Assembly (NCBI GenBank): GCA_030407315.1
Contig: JALQPE010003186.1
Location: 1-23,654 of the forward strand
Length of the DNA: 23,654 nucleotides
Source: Asparagopsis taxiformis
Taxonomy: Eukaryota; Rhodophyta; Florideophyceae; Bonnemaisoniales; Bonnemaisoniaceae
Reading direction: 5' to 3'
Shown piece after piece: positions 17,990 through 23,654 of the stretch. The notes under the pieces are model-generated. The model was given only the letters and a program-made list of their open reading frames with translations. It ran no database searches and was not told where the DNA came from. Position 1 is the stretch's first letter; every line of letters starts with the position of its first letter. The translations under genes and the position numbers were made by a program.

Positions 17990-18640
17990 ATACCGGTATA
18001 GATGGTACGTCTCCACATTTCACGCCACTAACCCAGTATTCTATTCGTTTTCTCAGGTTTCCAGTCGGTGAGTTTTCCACTTCTCCTTTCATTTATCTTC
18101 CTCTCTTACCACTTCTCCAATACTTTTCTTATCTCCTCTGCCCGTGAGTACCTATCTCAACTTGGAATGCAATGGTATTCGTTAAGGTACGTTAGTCTCC
18201 TGGTAACCATCAGTTTCCCTCTCCAATTCAACGTCACTAACTTGTTTCCTTTCTCTACATCATTTTTTCTTCTTCTCTTCATTTCCTAGCTTATTCATGC
18301 AGCTCAATCAGTTGATAGATTTCTAGACTTTTCTAGTAGTTTTAGTTTTACTCGTCGGAATAGTGTTAGTTGTAGTAGCATTTTTACATAGAGATTGTTT
18401 ATTCTCAATGTAGCCTGCGCAAATAAAAAAATCCAGAGTGAAGCTTCCCATATCGCACCCTCTTAGATTGCTACCTATCCTACCGCGTATACCTCTCGCT
18501 AGCTCATAGTCATTACGAAATAAAAATTCCTAGCCGTACTATTCTGTCCATTCCCATATGAATACCGTCCATGCCCCATCCTCATAGCGCTAGAACTGCC
18601 TTCCTCTACCCCAGAAAGATGCCCACGACAGCGTGACGCT
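17990..18640. other. AT-rich and pyrimidine-rich stretch, no gene
   Basis: The top strand is rich in TTTCT and CTCTTC tracts from 18060 to 18290, followed by an AT-rich part with TTTTAGTTTTACT and AATAAAAAAAT. Nothing codes convincingly on either strand. Confidence 0.4.
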
Positions 18641-18701
18641 CCATCTCATCCACCACTCCCAGACACCGAATTTTACTATATCAGGACACTACTTTTACTG
18701 T

Positions 18702-19016
18702 CTCCAGGTGCTGCCCAGGGCAGCACGAAATACTGTCTCCAGGTGCTGCCCAGAGCAGCACGAAATACTGTCTCAGGTGCTGCCCAGAGCAGCACGAAAT
18801 ACTGTCTACAGGTACTGCCCAGGGCAGCACAAAGTACTGTCTACAGGTACTGCCCAGGGCAGCACAAAGTACTGTCTACAGGTACTGCCCAGGACAATGA
18901 AAATCACTGTCTCCAGGTACTGCCCAGGACAGTGAAAATCACTGTCTCCAGGTACTGCCCAGGACAGTGAAAATCACTGTCTCCAGGTACTACCCAGGAC
19001 AGTGCACCGTGTTGGT
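18702..19016. repeat. 35-bp minisatellite, nine units
   Basis: Units begin CTCCAGGTGCTGCCCAG or CTACAGGTACTGCCCAG and end ACTGT, each 35 bases (one is 34). Three variants occur in blocks: GGCAGCACGAAAT, then GGCAGCACAAAGT, then GACAGTGAAAATC. Within a unit CTGCCC pairs with GGGCAG, and in the last block AGGACAGTG approaches the ACAGT/ACTGT motif. Repetitive open frames here are a by-product of the repeat. Confidence 0.92.
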
Positions 19017-19079
19017 CCCATCTATTGTCCCAGGCAGCGTATTTCACTATCCGGCCATGTTGTCTTGGCCAATACAAAA

Positions 19080-19340
19080 CACTATCCGCCAACACTGCCC
19101 AGTACAGTAAATTACATCATATCCAACTATTGAATAAATCATTAATTTTTACTGTCTCCATTCACTGCCTCAGACAGTACTGTGAGACAGTGTTTTTTAC
19201 TGTCTGCAGACAGTGTTCCGTACTGTCTGCCAGACAGTGCAAATCACTGTCTCCAAGTGTGGCATTAATTTTCATTTGCCGCATAGTGATTTTTACTGTC
19301 TCAGACAGTAAAAATCACTGTCTCGCAGTACTGTCTGAGG
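19080..19340. repeat. ACAGT/ACTGT palindrome array, second locus
   Basis: Many ACAGT and ACTGT pairs occur, for example GACAGTACTGTGAGACAGTG near 19173, CTGTCTGCAGACAG near 19200, and a 35-bp perfect odd palindrome at 19285-19319 (AGTGATTTTTACTGTCT, centre C, then its complement). It continues directly from the 35-bp minisatellite and ends just before a broken gene, as the first locus does within one. Confidence 0.85.
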
Positions 19341-19359
19341 CCCCCTTTTCAACACCGTA

Positions 19360-20654
19360 GTGTGCCGCTCTGCGAAAATTGCATCATCCCCCCGCCGCAC
19401 TGAGCGAGTTGCGAAACGCCTGCAATTGAATGATAATGATGGTTCATCCAATGCCACGAATCGTGACGACGATAGCTCTTACTGATTCTGACGAAGACGT
19501 TTGATCGAACCAGTGATGGAATAAGAGGATTAGGCTGCCGATACAACATGGCGAAGAGGGGACACTATGTGTGGCTATATCATACAAACATACCGTTGGA
19601 AGCGATGCCAACCTTTCACAACATCATCAGGAGAATTGAGCAGATCGCTGCTCAGATTGCCCGAGGAGGTTGGTCGAAATGAGACACTGATAGGTCGTGG
19701 TATGAGGAAGGGCTCATGCCATTTATCGTTCTGCCAGTCATCTATGTCAAGCGGCTGATAATTCACCCGAACGCCCCATAGATTAGATGGATACTATGTG
19801 GATTAACATTGAACGTGTGGCTGCTTCGGTTGGGAGAGGGATGGTGTCCGCTGGGAAAAATTTTGGACGCAAACAACTTTCTACTGCTGGATTAACGTTG
19901 GAAAATACGTCATTGTCTCATTTCGACTGATGGTTGAGTACGGAGATGGATCAGAGCAATGAAGAACAATTTCAAGCACTACTTTTTGCAATGGGTAACA
20001 CTGAGATGCTTGAACGGCAGACATACTTCCCAGCAGATAAAGAGGCGTTACTGCAATGGCTTATCAAGCATTTCAGAGCCCTGATAAAGTGGTGAGGTTG
20101 ATACCAATCAGTAATTATATCATGAGAGACGAAACTATATGGAACACTGATGATGAGTGGCTGGGTGAGTTTGAATGGTGTAGGGAATCAATGCGCTCCA
20201 AAGAATCTAACGCTAAGAATCACTCCAAAGATATGCTGGTGCAGTCTGTCGCTGTTGACTGTTAGAGAGCTTGCTTGATGCTTGCCACAGGTCGAGCAAT
20301 TCAGGACTCTACAGCAAGGTTACTATCAGACGGAAGTTTTTCGTATAGTGGAAACGGAAATACGTCTACTGTCAACCGAAAATGGGCAAGTCAGTAGTAC
20401 GCATGACAATTTGATCCACGCACCGTCAAAATCACAGCTCGCTAGCGACTCATCGATACAGAAAGCGGCGCAGTTGTCTGCACTGTCGTCGGCTGGAGAC
20501 CAAAGTGAATCAATCGCAAACATCCAATTCCAACTTTCAGGATTGAGATAAGCTAGTTGTAGAATTGCGGCAACTAATGGACTGGCTTAGAAAACTTGAT
20601 GGCTCAATTTACTATTGGCGTTTGGCAAAAGTTGAGGAACGAAGAATGAAGTGA
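19360..20654 (+). pseudogene. Broken + strand gene of unknown family
   Basis: Coherent runs follow each other in several frames. They are VAKRLQLNDNDGSSN (about 19410); ILTKTFDRTSDGIRGLGCRY, HTNIPLEAMPTFHNIIRRIE and QIAAQIARGGWSK (19479-19680); SWYEEGLMPFIVLPVIYVKR (19695-19760, hydrophobic); MWINIERVAASVGRGM (about 19800); MDQSNEEQFQALLFAMGNTE from the ATG at 19946; MAYQAFQSPDKVVRLIPISN from 20056; QVEQFRTLQQGYYQTEVFR from 20288; and DKLVVELRQLMDWLRKLDGS from 20547, ending at TGA 20652-20654. Residue use and the helical end segment are strongly coding-like. One gap, from GTGAGT near 20166 to CCACAG near 20290, could be an intron rather than damage. I do not recognise the family. Several other frame changes have no intron signals. 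Confidence 0.5.
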
Positions 20655-20817
20655 GCCGATTGAACTTTTACGTAGATTGTTTATCGTATGTACAATTGTA
20701 AACGCACAACAGTTCCGCTCTGAGATGACAAAGTTGCCTCCTCACGGCGGATGTCGCTCCCCATGCGCCGTGATTTAAATAAATTTACTTTGCACACAGA
20801 CGTCTGTTTTGGACGAG
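20655..20817. other. Spacer between convergent broken genes
   Basis: This lies between the 3' end of the + strand pseudogene and the 3' end of the minus-strand Ser/Thr/Pro-rich gene. No feature is seen apart from a short A/T-rich tract near 20770. Confidence 0.4.
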
Positions 20818-20860
20818 TCAACACGCCACGCCGACAAGCAAAGATGCATCTTTGGACTGA

Positions 20861-20886
20861 TGTTCGAGGATCATGATCCTCGAACA
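20861..20886. repeat. 26-bp perfect palindrome
   Basis: TGTTCGAGGATCA followed by TGATCCTCGAACA, with no loop. It falls within the far C-terminal coding remnant of the minus-strand gene. Confidence 0.9.
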
Positions 20887-21321
20887 CTCGTGGGCGACGG
20901 CGGGACGAGATGGAGAAACGTCTGCTTCAGTTTCCTCATCCGAAACAGAGGGCAATAGCAATGGAGATGGCGAAGCAGAAGCAATTCCGGTCGGGCCCAA
21001 ATGGAGTGGGGCGACACTGAAGCCGAAACATTGTCAGTGGGCGCCGGTGAAATTATAGAGGCAGAAGGCGTCGCCGATGCTAGTGCCACTGTTATGCCTG
21101 CAGATACTGACGGTTGCTGCACGATGGGAGACAAAGTCGGAGACGCGGATATTGTCCGAATTGACTTGCCACGAGAATTGCGCTTTGAGAAGGCTGTGCC
21201 AATGGTTTCGCCAGGTGTAAAACTTGATGATGTATCACTCTGCAACGTAATGGTTATACCAGTTGACGGTGACGGTGGCGGGGTGTTCGACGTTCTTGGT
21301 GACGATGATGTACTCGGAAGC

Positions 21322-21601
21322 GGAGAACTGGTTGGTGCCGCAGAATTTGAAGAACTAGCAGACGGCGTTGGAGTTGATGATTTACTCGCCTGTGGAGAAC
21401 TAGTAAGTCGCAGAAGAAGAAGAGCTTGCAGATGGCATCGGCGTAGATGATGTAATTGCTCGTGGAGAGCTAGTGGGCGCCGCAGAGGACGAAGAACTGG
21501 CAGATGGCGTCGGCGTTGATGACGTACTCGCTCTTGGAGAACTAGTCGGTTCTGCAGAAGACGAAGAACTGGCAGACATAGACGCAGATGGTGTTGTGCT
21601 C
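21322..21601 (-). repeat. 72-bp coding tandem repeat
   Basis: Units start with GGAGAACT or GGAGAGCT on the + strand at 21322, 21394, 21464 and 21536. The spacing is 72, 70 and 72 bases. Each encodes a 24-residue Ser/Pro/Thr-rich unit on the minus strand (TSSTPTPSASSSSSAAPTSS type). The 70-base unit has lost two bases, which shifts the minus-strand frame and creates the stop near 21400. Confidence 0.85.
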
Positions 21602-23193
21602 AGAACTGGAGATGGTGCATCACTCGGTGTGATTTGGCCAGATGACGAGGATGATGGCGTGACAGAAGTCGAGACGCTCGGATGAGGAGTGGGCGAAACG
21701 GGTCGAAGGGGCGTTGGTGTCACAGTCGGTTCAATCGACGCTGCTGACGAGCTCGGAGTCGGTGGCGATGTTGGCGTCGGTGCAGTAATTGACTTTGTCG
21801 GTGATGCAGAAGCTTGTACAGGCACTGGCATCGGCGTCTTTGTGGGCCCTCGGGGCGATTCGCTTGGCGATAGCGTCGGCATTGCTGAGGCGCTAGGTGA
21901 TGCAAGCTCGCTGGTCAAGCTACTCGGACTACCTGTCAATGATGGCGACGGAGAGATACTCGGCTGGAGAAATGAAATGGTACTAATATGGTCAGTTGGT
22001 GTGTCTTGCAGGCCGATTGATGTTGGAAAGTTGAACGCTGTCGGGAATCGAACGTACTGTTACTGACGCCGAGTCAGAAGGCCTCGGGATATCGTTGAAA
22101 AAGTTTTGCACATCCACATCGACTCTGTAATTGCATGTGATTCGGCTCTGACGGCAATCATATAGCGAATTGTTACCGTCCAAATTGAGGTTGAGAATGA
22201 CAGGCCTGGTTCCGATAAAGGTGCGAAACTACTTGGAGAGATGTACTTTGGGATTCATCAAAGAAGATAAATGTTTCATCTCTACCGAACCACGTTTGCC
22301 CGCAAGAACGAGCAGAATCTGCCACAGAAACCCTGTATTTCTTGCAAGAAAGTTGGGACGACAGTGATTGGAAGACCGTCATCTTATCAAAGTCATCGCG
22401 AATGGAGCTCTGAAACTGGGCGAGACGAATACCTATGAGATTGGAAGATTATATAAGCCTCATTTCACCGCTATCGGTGCATGGGGTTGCTCAGATTAGT
22501 GTGAAAGTCTACATGGCATGGCTGTACAGTCAATAGAAACACGGTGCATAATTAAATTTTTGTAAAACATTATGTAAACTATGAGCTCAGAAATGATCAT
22601 ATTTCCTTGGTAACTACCAACAGGGTTGCTGCAGCGCTGGACGGTAGAATCGCAAGCAGTGGAAACAGGCTGTCTGTACAAAATAGCAGAAAGGAAGAAA
22701 CAGGCTGTCAAACAGCGGATCTGAGCAGGGCTGAACCATACATGGATTTTCAGTGGAATTCCAGTCAATCATTATTTCATCGTCGTTTTCATTGGCTACA
22801 ATTCAATCAACATTTTTCTGGGTCAATCAACATCTCAAAATTTGCCGATTCTGGTTTCGAAAGTACGTTCTGTTCATATCGAAACCAGTGTTCGTCCACG
22901 TCCGCAAACAAATTGACATCGACGCCGCGCTTGAGTCCGCGCGACTCCGCTGACGCGCTCACTTGATCGCCGCAAACCGTTGAAAACAAACTGCTGAAAT
23001 GCGTATCCGCCATGATTGTTGAGTTGGAAAGGAAAAGAGATGGTTGACGTTGACATATTGGAGTGATGTGGATGGTAGGTTTCACGTTGCTTGAAGAATG
23101 GTCGTGAACGCCAATCGCTGGAAATAATAACACAATACAACCGAAATTTTGTAGGTACACACCTATCGTGACCGCTGAATGCAAGAGAGGCAA

Positions 23194-23654
23194 TCGAGAT
23201 GTGAGTGTCCGTTCGGAACGGGCCCGAGTCGGGCTCTGGAAACCTGACGAGGTGGCGTGAAGCAGGCAGTGTCTTTGATGTGTAATGTGTTAAAATTACA
23301 GCTGTCAAGCTAGGCGGCTTTTGGGGCGGCTGCGAGCACCCCTTTATCCGGGGGACACCCTGATTTGAGTTAAAATTTGGGCTATTCTCAAAAACATGCA
23401 CATGTGAACATGTTTTTGAGATGGGGGGTTGTGCCGTACGGCACAATCGACCGCCCAAATCGTTGATTTTTGCAAGATTTTTTGTGCCCGAAATTTTAGA
23501 ATTTCTGGGCTGCCAGCATTGTAATCGAGCTGGACATCCACACCGGACGTCCATTTCAGGTTGGTCGTGAGAGAGTGGGGCGGGACCATGATGGAAGGAC
23601 CAAGACCTGTCCTGGCGTATTGAGCCTGAAATCGACCCTTCGTCAGACGTCATT
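23194..23654. other. Upstream flank of the minus-strand gene; long open minus frame
   Basis: The minus frame from the window edge (23653) to 22874 is the longest open frame here (259 codons). It runs through the hairpins at 23386-23446 and overlaps the better-supported reading at 23193-22807 in another frame. It has no recognisable motif, so I do not call it a gene. This region may hold the promoter of the minus-strand gene. Confidence 0.35.
23386..23446. repeat. Hairpin and adjacent 18-bp palindrome
   Basis: TCTCAAAAACATG (23386-23398) pairs with CATGTTTTTGAGA (23409-23421), and its loop contains CACATGTG, itself palindromic. TTGTGCCGTACGGCACAA (23429-23446) is a perfect palindrome seven bases further on. 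Confidence 0.88.

Larger units (their letters stand above)
20818..23193 (-). pseudogene. Broken secreted, mucin-like Ser/Thr/Pro-rich protein gene
   Basis: Read on the minus strand from 23193, a frame opens with a hydrophobic segment (VYLQNFGCIVLLFPAIGV) fit for a signal peptide. GVDVNLFADVDEHWF follows near 22900. Other frames then give IDWNSTENPCMVQPCSDPLF near 22730 and CDSTVQRCSNPVGSYQG near 22640, which resembles the Cys-Asn-x-x-GSY part of a calcium-binding EGF-like repeat with a later Cys lost. SNLIGIRLAQFQSSIRDDF and CKKYRVSVADSARSCGQTWF follow (22465-22300), then SLYDCRQSRITCNYRVDVDV (about 22160-22100). From about 21990 to 20818 the protein is a Ser/Thr/Pro/Ala stalk containing 24-residue tandem repeats. 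Frame changes near 22800, 22200, 22030, 21400 and 21010 break it. EGF-like ancestry and secretion are inference; the stalk and repeats are direct. Confidence 0.5.

Noticed and set aside
18633..18970. Repetitive open frames over the minisatellite
   Set aside because: The 35-bp period is not a multiple of three and unit structure explains the openness, so this is not treated as a protein.
21001..22066. Acidic + strand open frames (DEELADGVGVDD type)
   Set aside because: These are the antisense of the Ser/Thr/Pro repeat. The minus strand connects to Cys-rich and signal-like parts; the + strand does not connect to anything.
22874..23653. Longest open frame (259 codons, minus strand)
   Set aside because: It crosses two palindromic structures, shows no motif, and overlaps a frame that fits the neighbouring gene better. 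Openness seems to be chance.

Overview
The window looks like nuclear DNA from a eukaryote, in a gene-poor stretch full of repeats and decayed genes. There is no operon layout, no consistent set of ribosome-binding sites, and no intact open frame above about 260 codons. Base composition is roughly balanced. Coding similarity survives only as short runs that jump between frames and carry in-frame stops. I cannot name the organism from sequence alone. A protist or alga with a repeat-rich genome is my guess, and it is weakly supported.

Layout. 57-160 is a MITE-like hairpin. 937-2411 is a broken + strand gene that looks like a transposable-element protein. 2488-2810 is a degenerate direct repeat. 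3335-5422 is a broken + strand gene of unknown family, rich in Ser, Pro and Thr and with acidic-aromatic motifs, split by an ACAGT/ACTGT palindrome array at 4750-5090. A segment near 5768-6330 is duplicated near 8958-9300. The second copy adjoins clear remnants of a protein kinase on the minus strand (about 8640-9094). 10273-11025 holds a frameshifted DUF676-type serine esterase (alpha/beta hydrolase) pseudogene.

From 11170 to 15565 the sequence is almost entirely repeats: a cluster of 49-bp palindromic units, a 172-bp satellite of about 3.2 copies, and three tandem units of about 1.0-1.1 kb. Each large unit contains alternating hairpins of two types, called H1 and H2 here. 15653-17083 is a decayed minus-strand gene for a Glu/Lys/Gln-rich protein. 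17920-17989 is a nearly perfect 70-bp palindrome. 18702-19016 is a 35-bp minisatellite that grades into a second ACAGT/ACTGT array. 19360-20654 is a broken + strand gene of unknown family. 20818-23193 is a broken minus-strand gene that looks like a secreted, mucin-like Ser/Thr/Pro-rich protein.

The most unusual signal is palindromy itself. Many perfect, nearly loopless palindromes of 10-90 bp have unrelated sequences, and several sit directly next to each other. In the 1-kb array, each unit has a different palindrome at the same relative place. In the second unit one arm appears to match single-copy sequence in the third. This suggests a local process that makes inverted duplications, rather than inheritance of one repeat family. 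Most in-frame stops in the decayed genes can be explained by C-to-T changes.
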